Shown: positions 35,099 through 44,058, counted from the stretch's first letter. The stretch: DNA of 64,000 bases from Paenibacillus sophorae (GCF_018966525.1 NZ_CP076607.1:3906001-3970000), one strand, 5' to 3'. Notes: generated from the sequence alone by a model not told the origin. Translations and numbers: made by a program.

Positions 35099-36412
35099 AT
35101 GAAGCAATCCAATTCGCTGCAAAACCATATCGGGATGCCGCAGGCTATCGCCCTTTATATCGGTGCGGTGCTGGGATCGGGGATTCTGATCGTGCCGGGC
35201 CTGGCGGCGGAAATGGCTGGACCCGCTTCGCTGCTCGCTTGGGGATTCATGACACTGCTGATCCTTCCGATGGCTCTCTCGATGGGCCTTCTCTCCGCTA
35301 AATTTCCGAACGCTGGAGGCGTATCCCATTTCGTGACGCTTGCTTTTGGGGAACGCGCAGGAACGCTGGTCGGCTGGTTCTTCCTTATGTCCGTGCCGAT
35401 TGGCGCTCCCGTAGCCGCGCTTACTGGAGCGGGCTATATGACCGCCGCCATGGGTTGGGGCGAACCGGCGCGGATCGCGCTGGCCGCCGCGATGGTGATT
35501 GCCGGGCTCGGCATGAACTGGGTCGGCATGCAGCTCGCCGGAAAAGTGCAAATCGCCGTCGTGCTCGCCATCGTAGCCGTGCTCATCTTCGCTTTTACCG
35601 CTGCGCTGCCACGGATGGAAAGCGCCAGCTTCACGCCGTTTGTCCCGCACGGCTGGATGAACGTCGGCAAGGCGACGGCGATTCTGTTCTGGTGCTTTAT
35701 CGGCTGGGAGGCGGTGTCCCATCTATCCGAGGAATTCAAGGACCCGCAGCGGGCGGCGGTCAAGGGCGTTACCATCGCCGCCGTAATAGTCGGCGCGCTG
35801 TATTTCTTGACGGCGCTGGCCGTCGTCGGCACACAAAGCTATCTTAAGGGAAGCTCCTCCTCACTGGTCTGGATGATTAGCCGTCCGCTCGGGCAATGGG
35901 GCGGACTGGTCGCCGGACTCACCGGACTGTTTATCTGCACCGCCACGATAATCGCCTATGTCGGCGCCGCTTCAAGGGTAGCCTACGCGATGTCGCGCCA
36001 GGGCCATGCCCCCAAATGGATGGGCAGGATGTCCAGCCGCTTCCATACGCCGGTCGGCGCGCTTGCCTTCCTGCTGCTCTGCTTTACAGCGGTCCTTACG
36101 TTGTACGGCAGCGGACTCGTATCACTGACGACCCTGATCACCTTCCCGAACGCTACCTTTATTCTGACTTATATCGGCGGGTGCGCGGCGGGAATCCGGC
36201 TGCTCAAGGGCAGCCGATCCGGGGTAATCATTAGCTGGATTTCCTTCATCGCGACGGCGGCCGTGTTTCCGTTTACGGGCATGGCGGTTGCCTATCCTTG
36301 CATCATCGTTGCCTTTTATTTTGCCTTCGTCATCTACAAGAAACGGAAAACTCCGCTTAACGTTCAAGCGGTCCCGGCAAAATGCCCGGATCAACGGACC
36401 GAAGTTTCCTGA
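35099..36412 (+). CDS. APC-family amino-acid permease/exporter (YjeH-like)
   Basis: A 437-residue protein with 12 predicted helices. The first carries GAVLGSGILIVPGLAAEMAG, the unwound-helix motif of APC transporters, and SMGLLSAKFPNAGGVSHFV follows. The GILIVPGLAAE pattern matches my picture of YjeH, which exports methionine and branched-chain residues in E. coli. Ribosome site weak. Probably controlled by the divergent LysR gene. Transport direction and substrate are inferred. Confidence 0.85.
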   Translation: MKQSNSLQNHIGMPQAIALYIGAVLGSGILIVPGLAAEMAGPASLLAWGFMTLLILPMALSMGLLSAKFPNAGGVSHFVTLAFGERAGTLVGWFFLMSVPIGAPVAALTGAGYMTAAMGWGEPARIALAAAMVIAGLGMNWVGMQLAGKVQIAVVLAIVAVLIFAFTAALPRMESASFTPFVPHGWMNVGKATAILFWCFIGWEAVSHLSEEFKDPQRAAVKGVTIAAVIVGALYFLTALAVVGTQSYLKGSSSSLVWMISRPLGQWGGLVAGLTGLFICTATIIAYVGAASRVAYAMSRQGHAPKWMGRMSSRFHTPVGALAFLLLCFTAVLTLYGSGLVSLTTLITFPNATFILTYIGGCAAGIRLLKGSRSGVIISWISFIATAAVFPFTGMAVAYPCIIVAFYFAFVIYKKRKTPLNVQAVPAKCPDQRTEVS

Positions 36413-36431
36413 ATAATTTCATAACAAAAGC

Positions 36432-36473
36432 CGCCGGCAGGGCGATCGTTTGGCGCTCTGCCGGCGTTTTTTT
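36432..36473 (+). terminator. Intrinsic terminator after the amino-acid permease
   Basis: CGCCGGCAGgGCG / GCGCTCTGCCGGCG stem with TTTTTTT. Confidence 0.9.
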
Positions 36474-36509
36474 GATTGAGATGCTATAATCCAGTTTACT
36501 TATCCCGAT

Positions 36510-37898
36510 TTACCAGTTTAACGGAATTTTAACCCGCAGCGGTTCGGCGTCCTTGCCGGCCGGATCGGCATGGGTAACCATTTCGAGTCCGTTCTTTGGG
36601 TCAAGCGGCGGGAACACCGCCATAAACGACAGTTTGTCCCTAGCAGTCCGTACCGGAAAATGTCTATACGAAATAAACTCTTTCGACGGAGTTCTGAAAT
36701 GAAAAGGCAAATTCTGTTCCATTTCTGTACTCAATGTATAATATACGCGCGTCTCGCTCGGTCTGTAATCGATATTGGTTATCGTTATATCTTCGCCACC
36801 TTCCCTATGCACATGGATGGGAAATGTATGTTTGACTTCTGTTACCACTTCTTTGGGAGGTTCCGGATTGGCCGAATAATTCGGGGCCCAAATAACCAGC
36901 GTTAAATAAGCGGGATGCGGGTTGATATCAGTCAGACTGGAATAATCCGAAATGGATTGCCCGTTCTCGCTGCCGCTTCCTCCTCCCGAATCCAGGTAAG
37001 TTCCCAGATCATCTTGAAGCTGAATCGACCATTTTGACATGCTGAAATTGTCCTCCGCTTGCAGCACAAGTCTTACGGCGGCAGGCGCCAGAACCAGTTT
37101 TTTCACAGTGAATGCGGTCCCTTGATAAGCGGCTTTAATGCCAGGATAGAATGTCTGTGCGAGCGCGTCGCTTTTGGACTTGTTCAACGGAATAGATACG
37201 TCCCAATTTCCTTTCTGTGTTCCGATACGATCAATGAGCATACTCAGATGCAATGTATCTGGCAATTCAGACCCTCCAAACGAGAAAAGAGTAGTTCCCG
37301 CGAAGCTGTGGTCGCCCGTAATCGTAAACTCATGCGTATAGATGCTGTTGTAATCGGCTTGTTTCTCCGCAAAATTGAGCTTGTAGTATACAGCCGCATT
37401 CTTGTCCGTAATTTTGGGCCCATCCGGCGGAAAATTCACTTCATAATTCAAGACGAGCTGGATACCGTCATAAAATACATTGTCAATCCTGAACTCGATT
37501 CCATGATCGGTTACGGAAGCATCCCCCCGAGAACTGAGGTTTTTCTTTTCAATTTGTTCCAATCCGCTAAGGAAACGCCCTTTCTCGTACAGCAGATCGA
37601 TAAAAGAAATATGCCTGAGAGCCTCGCCGAACGATGGATACAAAAAGCTCGAGCCGATGACCATAACAAAAGCGACTGCCATCGCGGCAAGGCCGATTCT
37701 CCATTTTCGGAATAGATTACTGCGTCCCTCCTGTTCCTCGCCGCCCAGGCGCTTCTCCCATAGCTCCTCAAAGGAAAAGCATGGCTGCAGCTCGCGGAAT
37801 AATTCTGGAGCCATATTGAAAGTGTCCGCCGCAGCGTCTTTAATCGTTTCCAGAGTTACTTCCGTTCGGCCGGACTTACGGTCCGTTCGATTATTCAT
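36510..37898 (-). CDS. DUF4179-type membrane anti-sigma factor
   Basis: A 462-residue protein. The first about 75 residues are cytoplasmic and hydrophilic (ELWEKRL region), one helix follows (about 86-106, GLAAMAVAFVMVIGSSFLY), then a large extracytoplasmic beta-rich part typical of DUF4179/DUF5643 proteins. It overlaps the upstream ECF sigma gene by four bases, so I infer it is the cognate anti-sigma factor. No protease site motif is recognisable. Confidence 0.85.
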   Translation of the reverse strand: MNNRTDRKSGRTEVTLETIKDAAADTFNMAPELFRELQPCFSFEELWEKRLGGEEQEGRSNLFRKWRIGLAAMAVAFVMVIGSSFLYPSFGEALRHISFIDLLYEKGRFLSGLEQIEKKNLSSRGDASVTDHGIEFRIDNVFYDGIQLVLNYEVNFPPDGPKITDKNAAVYYKLNFAEKQADYNSIYTHEFTITGDHSFAGTTLFSFGGSELPDTLHLSMLIDRIGTQKGNWDVSIPLNKSKSDALAQTFYPGIKAAYQGTAFTVKKLVLAPAAVRLVLQAEDNFSMSKWSIQLQDDLGTYLDSGGGSGSENGQSISDYSSLTDINPHPAYLTLVIWAPNYSANPEPPKEVVTEVKHTFPIHVHREGGEDITITNIDYRPSETRVYYTLSTEMEQNLPFHFRTPSKEFISYRHFPVRTARDKLSFMAVFPPLDPKNGLEMVTHADPAGKDAEPLRVKIPLNW

Positions 37899-38431
37899 TG
37901 TCTCCCCTCCCTAACGGGCAGCGGCTTGCTCCCGAAATGACGGTTATTTCGCAGCTTCACAAGAGCGGCATTTAATCTTGATTTGCAAGTTCCTAAAGAG
38001 ATGTCCAGCGTCTCGACCGTTTCCCGCAGCGGAAGTTCCGCATAATAATGCAGGGTAATAACCTCTCTTTGTTTTTTGGACAAGCTGCTCACCGCTTCCC
38101 ATAACTCCCTGTGCCGTTCATACGCCAGGATAATTAGTTCCAGCGAATCGCCGGAATCCCTTTCTGGAACTTGTCCGAAGAGCGACTGCCACCGCAGCTT
38201 GCGGTGCATGCTTCTCGTAATATTGATCGCAATCCGGTATAACCATGGCCGAATCGGCCTGGAGGAATCGTACAAATGAAATTTGGCAAAAGCCCGCAAG
38301 AACGTCTCCTGCGTGACATCGTCCGCCATTGCGGGGGACTTCGTAATCATGAGCGCAACGCCGTATACATACGAGGAATGCTCCTCAAATATTTCCTGCG
38401 CCTGCCGCTGCATGATGGGATGATGTTTCAA
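37895..38431 (-). CDS. ECF-type RNA polymerase sigma factor
   Basis: A 178-residue sigma-70 family protein: region 2 (about residues 12-80; DDVTQETFLRAFAKFHLYD and RPWLYRIAINI) and region 4 (about 115-165; LSKKQREVITLHYYAELPLRE and SLGTCKSRLNAALVKLR). No region 3, so ECF class. The start is TTG at 38431 with AAGGAG seven bases upstream. It is followed by a membrane protein that overlaps its stop and is presumably its anti-sigma factor. Confidence 0.95.
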   Translation of the reverse strand: MKHHPIMQRQAQEIFEEHSSYVYGVALMITKSPAMADDVTQETFLRAFAKFHLYDSSRPIRPWLYRIAINITRSMHRKLRWQSLFGQVPERDSGDSLELIILAYERHRELWEAVSSLSKKQREVITLHYYAELPLRETVETLDISLGTCKSRLNAALVKLRNNRHFGSKPLPVREGRQ

Positions 38432-38462
38432 CGTAAGGCTCCTTCCTCCCGATTTTATTTGC

Positions 38463-38490
38463 TATACGCATTTAGTGGAGGGAAGTGTTC
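38463..38490 (-). promoter_or_regulatory. Candidate ECF autoregulatory promoter
   Basis: On the minus strand GAAC (38487-38490), 18 bases, CGTATA (38463-38468). The pair resembles the AAC/CGT elements of SigW/SigX-type promoters, with a spacer one or two bases long, and sits about 30 bases before the sigma-factor start. Confidence 0.4.
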
Positions 38491-38508
38491 GGTATTGCGG
38501 CAAAATAA

Positions 38509-38557
38509 AAAGCGCCCCTTCCTCATCGTATATTACGATAAAGAAGAAGCGTCCTTT
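38509..38557 (-). terminator. Intrinsic terminator after the 119-residue gene
   Basis: A long stem with several G-U pairs (ACGCTTCTTCTTTATCGTA / TACGATGAGGAAGGGGCGC) followed by TTTTTATTTT on the minus strand. Confidence 0.7.
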
Positions 38558-38573
38558 TGAGAAGCCGTTCTTT

Positions 38574-38933
38574 TTATTTCCCGCCGGACTGGCGTGATTG
38601 ATAGAACTCCACCGCTTTTTGCAGCAGCTGCTGCATGGAGCCAAAAGAGGTGTTTTCCTTCACCTGCGTATCCAGCTGATCCTGAGGCACCTCGGCTATC
38701 CTTTGCGCGGAATCTGCAGCGGACCCGAGTCCGGCCTTTTGCAGCAGTTCTCCGATGGACTGGAACGGTGTATATTTTTGCATGAATTCCGGAGTCAGCA
38801 GACTATCTAGTGGTAGCTTTTCCAGCAGTTGGTCCAAAGGAAGACTTTTTGCGATTTCCATCAGCCCGCCAGGAGACTTCGCTTTCTCGATCAGTCCTTT
38901 TAAGTCACCAAATCCGCCTAAGTTGAGTCCCAT
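38574..38933 (-). CDS. Hypothetical 119-residue protein with internal repeat
   Basis: A small soluble, mostly helical protein with GGAGG before its ATG and its own terminator. Two segments resemble each other: TPFQSIGELLQKAG near residues 55-68 and TSFGSMQQLLQKAV near 95-108, pointing to an internal duplication. An LPLDQLLEKLPLDSLL stretch precedes them. No family recognised. Confidence 0.75.
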   Translation of the reverse strand: MGLNLGGFGDLKGLIEKAKSPGGLMEIAKSLPLDQLLEKLPLDSLLTPEFMQKYTPFQSIGELLQKAGLGSAADSAQRIAEVPQDQLDTQVKENTSFGSMQQLLQKAVEFYQSRQSGGK

Positions 38934-39044
38934 AGGGATATCCTCCTTTTACGTTGCTTAAAATTTTATTTATCGTTCTCTTCTTTCTTACCCGGTTTGG
39001 TCCAATCTGATTCGCTATATTGCATTTAACCGTCTTAGCCTCTT

Positions 39045-39078
39045 ATTAGTTAACATAACAATTATTATGTTAACTAAT
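39045..39078. repeat. Perfect 14-bp inverted repeat, candidate operator
   Basis: ATTAGTTAACATAA, six bases, TTATGTTAACTAAT: a perfect dyad in the 235-base gap between the divergent 119-residue and propeller genes, about 90 bases before the propeller gene start. Each arm contains GTTAAC. It resembles a TetR- or MarR-type operator, but no regulator gene is adjacent. No T-run, so not a terminator. Confidence 0.6.
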
Positions 39079-39168
39079 TTCGTCGTGTGGTTTTATTTTC
39101 CATATATAGCAACTTAATCACCGCTTCAGGAGTCAAATACATAGAAGAATAACAAGGAGATGAAATTG

Positions 39169-40488
39169 TTGAAAAAAACAACTTATATTCTGAACGCACT
39201 GCTCGCCGCAGCCCTGCTTTCCACCAGTGACGGTCTTTACGGACACATCGCTGCGGCGGATACCGCGCATGGAAATATCTCTTCTGTTTCCGCTGCGGCC
39301 GACTCCGCAACTCCTGTGCTTAAGCCGCTCTGGCAGGCAAAAACAAACGAAAACGGACTTTATGATAAGCAGGCTCCCGCGTCGAATGGCCTTGTATATT
39401 ATGCTGCAAGCGGCAAGCTCATGGCGGCGGATCTCACGACAGGCAAGGTGAAATGGTCCATCCCTGGAGGACAGTATCCCGAAGTAATAACCAACAGCTC
39501 CGTCTTTTACATTACAAGCGGCGGCGATCTGATGCGGGCGAATGCCCGAAGCGGAAAGGTAATTTGGAAAGTGAAAGGGGGCAATGCCTTTTCGGAGGTC
39601 GGTGCGCATGCAGCACTTGAAAGCGGGACCTTGATTTATTTTAACGAAAACGGCGGACTCGCCGCCTACAATCCTTCAAACGGCAAGAAAAAATGGGAGA
39701 ACAAAGCATTGCCCATGTACGCAAGCTCCCTGATCGGCCAATATGACGGCGTACTTGTAGTCTCCAGTACCGTCGATAATTACCGGACGCAATTTTTCGG
39801 CCTTGATCCCGCTACCGGTAAACAACTCTGGAGAACCGAGGGCGTTTACTCCTTCCTCGCCTACCGGAAGGGACAGCTTATGATGCGCCGGCAGCCGAAC
39901 CTTTCAACGGTTACCGGCGGAGTGGCGGCTCCCGGTTATTTGGTCACTTGGGTTCAACTGAGTCCCCGAACCGGAAAGGTGACCAGAACGGAGAACTACA
40001 CTCCTCTTCATGATGTAAGCCGACTCGGCAACAGCTATACCGCCATTGTGGGCACCTATCTTTATACCGCCGACGGCAATCTCGACAAGAACGAAGCCTT
40101 CCTTCGCCGCTATACTTTGGATCAAGACAGCAATGCCAAACCGGTCAGCTATGAACAGTATGGAAAATGGTTGGCCGGTCCGGAAAACGGCATGGCCTTC
40201 TTTGCACAGGGAACCGAATTGATCGGTGTCAAACTTAGTAATCTTAGTACAGTGTCCTACGGCCGCTTTCCTAGTCCCGTTGCCCGTGTCCAAGCCGTAG
40301 GCAGGGGCGTATTCGCCAGTTTGGACAACGGAGAGTTTTATTTGATCGAGGCGGCGACGGGCAAAAGGCTCGGACATATCGCAACGAACGCCACTGAGAT
40401 CGGCAATGCTTATGTGGTGAACGATGTGGTACTCATTCAGACAAACGCGGGATTGATCGCCGCCGCTCTTCCGAAATCGTTGAAATAG
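39169..40488 (+). CDS. Secreted PQQ-like beta-propeller protein
   Basis: A protein of about 439 residues with a signal peptide (KKTTYILNALLAAALL then a polar/Ala cleavage region) and a propeller of PQQ-type repeats (ADLTTGKVKWSI, ANARSGKVIWKV, YNPSNGKKKWEN, DPATGKQLWRT). These resemble BamB or quinoprotein blades without the enzyme active site. The start is uncertain: the ATG at 39160 touches the AAGGAG site, so a TTG at 39166 or 39169 is more likely. Role unknown; perhaps binding or scaffolding at the cell surface. Confidence 0.78.
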   Translation: MKKTTYILNALLAAALLSTSDGLYGHIAAADTAHGNISSVSAAADSATPVLKPLWQAKTNENGLYDKQAPASNGLVYYAASGKLMAADLTTGKVKWSIPGGQYPEVITNSSVFYITSGGDLMRANARSGKVIWKVKGGNAFSEVGAHAALESGTLIYFNENGGLAAYNPSNGKKKWENKALPMYASSLIGQYDGVLVVSSTVDNYRTQFFGLDPATGKQLWRTEGVYSFLAYRKGQLMMRRQPNLSTVTGGVAAPGYLVTWVQLSPRTGKVTRTENYTPLHDVSRLGNSYTAIVGTYLYTADGNLDKNEAFLRRYTLDQDSNAKPVSYEQYGKWLAGPENGMAFFAQGTELIGVKLSNLSTVSYGRFPSPVARVQAVGRGVFASLDNGEFYLIEAATGKRLGHIATNATEIGNAYVVNDVVLIQTNAGLIAAALPKSLK

Positions 40489-40554
40489 TAAAAAAAATGG
40501 AACAAATCAACCCGTCCACTTAATCATCCGCCCGGGAAAAAATCGCTTAAAACA

Positions 40555-40590
40555 AAAACAGCGTATAATTTATGTTATACGCTGTTTTTT
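40555..40590 (+). terminator. Intrinsic terminator after the propeller gene
   Basis: AAACAGCGTATAA / TTATACGCTGTTT stem with a T6 tail. Confidence 0.9.
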
Positions 40591-40665
40591 CGAGGCATAA
40601 ATGGCCATGTCTAAAAGGATTCAAAATAAGAATACCCGCTACCATACTTTGGGGAGGAATATGAT

Positions 40666-40910
40666 ATGGAGAGACCTATGATAGGGGTTGTACCTTTGTA
40701 TGATAAGGATAAGGAAAGCTACTGGATGCTGCCAGATTATATGAAAGGGATTGAAGATGCTGGTGGAATTCCGGACATGACGTTAATCCCGAAATTTACG
40801 GTGAGAACGTAGATGATGTTTGCGGGGAAATGTGTAATGAGCGGGATGATATGGAGACAGCTCTATTTAAACAAGTCGTAGATTTGGATAAACCAGCATT
40901 TGGGATCTGT
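40666..40910 (+). pseudogene. Decayed peptidase C26 / gamma-glutamyl-GABA hydrolase (PuuD-like)
   Basis: From a good GGGGAGG site the frame reads MERPMIGVVPLYDKDKESYW and continues to GIEDAGGIP, a clear PuuD-type start. It then meets a stop after 49 codons. In another frame from about 40773 the text GGHDVNPEIYGE, CNERDDMETALF and DKPAFGIC appears, which are downstream parts of the same family. An out-of-frame deletion (GGIP to GGHDV, roughly 40 residues expected between) and a truncation exactly at the catalytic Cys (GIC) leave a non-functional remnant. The FabH terminator follows immediately. Confidence 0.8.
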
Positions 40911-40922
40911 TTCTGCTCGTCC

Positions 40923-40969
40923 AAAAAAACAGGTACCGACCTTTTCATGGAAGAAATCCGTACCTGTTT
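40923..40969 (-). terminator. Intrinsic terminator after fabH
   Basis: AAACAGGTAC / GTACCTGTTT stem with T7 on the minus strand. Confidence 0.85.
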
Positions 40970-41017
40970 GTTCCATCTTTAGCAATTCTTTAGTCTATGG
41001 CTGGCTTATTAAGCTTT

Positions 41018-42025
41018 TTACAAAGGTGTCGGCACCGTAACTTGTTCGTCTAATTTCAGCCGTAACAGCTGCCCGGCATGTGTCAAACCGGCACCAAAAC
41101 CATACATAAGAATCCGATCCCCATTTTTCACTTTTCCATCGCGAATGCCAAGGTCGAGTGATAAAGGAATGGTCGCAGCCGAGGTATTCCCGAAGTTGAC
41201 CAAGCTGTACAGTGTCTTTTCCATCGGGTGTTCCATTTTTCCACAAATCGGCTCGATGATCCGCAAGTTGGCGCTATGAGGGATAAACCAATCCACTTTA
41301 TCTATAGTCATTTCCGTTTTATATAAAATTTCTTTAATACCATTAGGAATATTTCTAACCACCCATCGGAAAACTTCTCGGCCATTTTGGACAATGCACC
41401 CAGTATCGATCAATTCAATACCATTGACCTTATTCGCCAAACCGGTACGATACACATGATGCGCTCCACTCCCGTCACTTCCCATATGATATCCAATGAA
41501 GCTATTAAATTGGTCATCCCTTTCGATCAGCACGGCGCCGGCCCCATCACCAAATAAAATACATGTGGTTCGATCAGTGTAATCCGTGATTTTGGACATG
41601 GTATCTGCGCCGATGACCAGTATTTTGCTGTGAAGCCCAGATGAAATCATACCGTGTGCCGTATGCAAAGCATATACAAAGCCGGAACATGCCGCGCTTA
41701 TATCCATTGCTCCCGTCTGGGCGATATGTAATCGATCTTGCACAAGGCTGGAAACCGATGGAAACGGAAAATCCGGTGTACTGGTCGCTACTATCACCAT
41801 ATCCACATCTTCAACGGTTTTATTGAATCTCTGAATTAAATTTTTTACGGCAGCCACACATAAATCACTGGTAAATTCATCAGGACGGCTAATTCTGCGT
41901 TCTTCAATGCCGGTTCTTTGAATAATCCATTCATTATTCGTATCAACCATACGCTCCAAATTAAAATTGGTTAGTCTCTTTTCGGGCACATAAGTCCCAA
42001 TTGCTGTTATTCTTGCCCCTACCAT
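41018..42025 (-). CDS. fabH: Beta-ketoacyl-ACP synthase III
   Basis: A 335-residue condensing enzyme that joins an acyl-CoA primer with malonyl-ACP to start fatty-acid synthesis. Triad: Cys113 in DISAACSGFVYAL, His in WFIPHSANLRI and Asn in NFGNTSAATIPL. The start is the ATG at 42025 with GAGGTG upstream. It is a single gene, so it may be a second (FabHB-like) copy specialised for branched primers. The FapR operator over its start site links it to membrane-lipid control. Confidence 0.93.
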   Translation of the reverse strand: MVGARITAIGTYVPEKRLTNFNLERMVDTNNEWIIQRTGIEERRISRPDEFTSDLCVAAVKNLIQRFNKTVEDVDMVIVATSTPDFPFPSVSSLVQDRLHIAQTGAMDISAACSGFVYALHTAHGMISSGLHSKILVIGADTMSKITDYTDRTTCILFGDGAGAVLIERDDQFNSFIGYHMGSDGSGAHHVYRTGLANKVNGIELIDTGCIVQNGREVFRWVVRNIPNGIKEILYKTEMTIDKVDWFIPHSANLRIIEPICGKMEHPMEKTLYSLVNFGNTSAATIPLSLDLGIRDGKVKNGDRILMYGFGAGLTHAGQLLRLKLDEQVTVPTPL

Positions 42026-42057
42026 ATATTTCACCTCACAATAATTTACAATATGAT

Positions 42058-42076
42058 ATTAGTACCTGGTACCAAT
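42058..42076 (-). promoter_or_regulatory. FapR operator
   Basis: ATTAGTACCTGGTACCAAT, differing at two positions from the ATTAGTACCTGATACTAAT operator as I recall it. It lies immediately downstream of the fabH -10 box, where FapR would repress until malonyl-CoA accumulates. Confidence 0.85.
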
Positions 42077-42103
42077 TATAGTGTAAGATGTTGGAAAAAA
42101 CAA
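42075..42103 (-). promoter_or_regulatory. fabH promoter
   Basis: On the minus strand TTGTTT (42098-42103), a 17-base spacer and TATAAT (42075-42080), overlapping the edge of the FapR operator. Confidence 0.8.
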
Positions 42104-42247
42104 TATAATTTCATGTTTGGCATCCAGGAGGGAAGTCATAAAATACTAATTTATTTTGAATGACTAGAAGGAATTTTGATATGTGTATTTAATTAATATA
42201 AATAGATTTTTATGGAAGAAAATAATCATAGAGAGGTGATTTAGTAA

Positions 42248-43672
42248 ATGAAGAAAATTATTTTGTCGGCAGCTATCTTGGTCCTTATTCTCACAACAGC
42301 TTTCAATTCAGTAAATGCCGCATCCGCTCAAGCCGAGGAAAGAGTAATCGTTTTGTTCAAAGACAAAGTTGACAAGGATTTGATTGCAAACAATGGAGGG
42401 AAAATCAACAGAGAACTAAGAAACATACCGGCCGTATCCATCAGTGTCCCTTCAGTCGCGCTGCAAGGGCTTTCCAGAAATCCGAATATTGAACTTATTG
42501 AGAAAGATTCAATAGTTAAGGTAGAAGGGCAAGTCTCGGATTGGGGAATTGATGATGTAAAAGCACCCGTTGCATGGAATTCCGGTTACACTGGAACGGG
42601 GGTGAAAATCGCTGTAGTTGATACAGGAATATCACTTAGCCATTCGGATCTTTCAGTAGCAGGAGGAGCTTCTTTTGTGGCCTATACAAATTCCTATAAT
42701 GATGACAATGGTCACGGTACCCATGTATCCGGAATCATCGGTGCCCGAAATAATGATATTGGAACCATTGGCGTAGCCCCCGATTCTGATCTGTACGCCG
42801 TGAAAGTGCTTGATTCCAGCGGAAGCGGCTATCTCTCGGATGTAATAGCGGGGATTGACTGGGCCATCACAAACCAAATGGATATTATTAATTTAAGCTT
42901 AGGAAGCACAACCGATTCTCCTACATTGCACCAGGCAGTAGATAAGGCTTATAACAACGGTACGTTGGTTGTTGCTGCCGCCGGAAACAGCGGTTTGATT
43001 AACGGTAATGGCGATACGGTTGAATATCCCGCAAAATACGATTCCGCTATTGCAGTAGCCGCAGTAGATTCATCTAATATTCGTGCCAGCTTTTCGTCGA
43101 CGGGTCCAAAAGTTGAAGTGTCAGCACCGGGTGTTTCCATCTACTCCACGTATTTGAATAATGGTTATGCAAGAATGTCCGGTACTTCAATGGCTACTCC
43201 TTATACTACGGGTATACTTGCCCTTCTTAAACAGCAGAATCCTGCTCTAACCAATATTGAACTTCGGGATAAGCTTGATCAGAACGTTGTGGACCTCGGG
43301 GCTGCGGGGCGTGATACACTTACAGGATACGGATTAATTCAGGCCCAAGCTCAACCAGTTGAATCTAACAAGACAGTCATAAGTGTTACTACAGATAAAG
43401 ATTCCTACTTAAAAGGAGAAACCGTTACTGTAGAAGCTACAGTTAAGGACTCCAATTTAATTGCTTTGAACGGGGCGACGGTAAACTTAACGATTACCTC
43501 TCCTAGCGGAAGCCAAACTAATGCAGTTCAGACCACCGATTCTAGCGGGACAGTTGTATTCAATATAGCTACTAATAAAAAAACTAAGATAGGAACCTAC
43601 AATATTAATGTTCAATCGTCCTTATCCGGTTACTCAAGCAGTAATGCAACCACGCAATATACTATAAACTAG
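42248..43672 (+). CDS. Secreted subtilisin-like serine protease (S8) with C-terminal Ig-like domain
   Basis: A 474-residue exported protease. Signal peptide (about 1-24), I9-type propeptide (about 31-92), subtilase domain with Asp125 (AVVDTGIS), His156 (NGHGTHVSG), oxyanion Asn (AAAGNSG) and Ser314 (GTSMATP), then an Ig/bacterial-adhesin-like domain (about 375-474) with TDKDSYLKGETVTVEATVKD. All catalytic residues are present. AGAGGTG precedes the ATG and the upstream region is strongly AT-rich. Extracellular protein degradation is expected. Confidence 0.95.
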   Translation: MKKIILSAAILVLILTTAFNSVNAASAQAEERVIVLFKDKVDKDLIANNGGKINRELRNIPAVSISVPSVALQGLSRNPNIELIEKDSIVKVEGQVSDWGIDDVKAPVAWNSGYTGTGVKIAVVDTGISLSHSDLSVAGGASFVAYTNSYNDDNGHGTHVSGIIGARNNDIGTIGVAPDSDLYAVKVLDSSGSGYLSDVIAGIDWAITNQMDIINLSLGSTTDSPTLHQAVDKAYNNGTLVVAAAGNSGLINGNGDTVEYPAKYDSAIAVAAVDSSNIRASFSSTGPKVEVSAPGVSIYSTYLNNGYARMSGTSMATPYTTGILALLKQQNPALTNIELRDKLDQNVVDLGAAGRDTLTGYGLIQAQAQPVESNKTVISVTTDKDSYLKGETVTVEATVKDSNLIALNGATVNLTITSPSGSQTNAVQTTDSSGTVVFNIATNKKTKIGTYNINVQSSLSGYSSSNATTQYTIN

Positions 43673-43818
43673 TAATATCATTGCCGGTTATTGAACCTAC
43701 TTTCCCCTATTGGCTGAGACTGTCTCGCTGTAATAACCCGCCCTGCTGAACCGGTTGCCGCCCGCCCGCATAGAATACTGTGAAATGAAGCAATATGCGC
43801 AAAGGTGGAATCTATTAC

Positions 43819-43986
43819 ATGTCCAAGAACAAGCGCGGCAAAGCGCTCTGGCGCATGCCTTCCCGCGGGAGGGGAACTTGCCCCCTGTGCGGCAGCACAC
43901 GGATCAAACTATTATATACGGCCAAAGGACTTCAAGGCGAAAAGCTGACGGTATGCAAAAAATGTCAGGGCAAACAGGCGAGGTAA
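43819..43986 (+). CDS. Small zinc-ribbon protein (55 residues)
   Basis: A basic protein beginning SKNKRGKALWRMPSRGRG, then CPLCG and CKKCQG, two CxxC knuckles 22 residues apart. This is the geometry of a zinc ribbon, as in small ribosomal or RNA-binding proteins. AAAGGTGG lies about ten bases before the ATG. No family recognised with certainty. Confidence 0.6.
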   Translation: MSKNKRGKALWRMPSRGRGTCPLCGSTRIKLLYTAKGLQGEKLTVCKKCQGKQAR

Positions 43987-44058
43987 CATTCACACAGAGC
44001 CGTATCGGCATAAAGTTTTCTAGTCTCGTTGTGCAACAGCCTCACAATGCGGTTGACT

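Noticed and set aside
35096..35722. 208-codon minus-strand frame inside the amino-acid permease gene
   Set aside because: Antisense shadow with biased composition and no translation signals.
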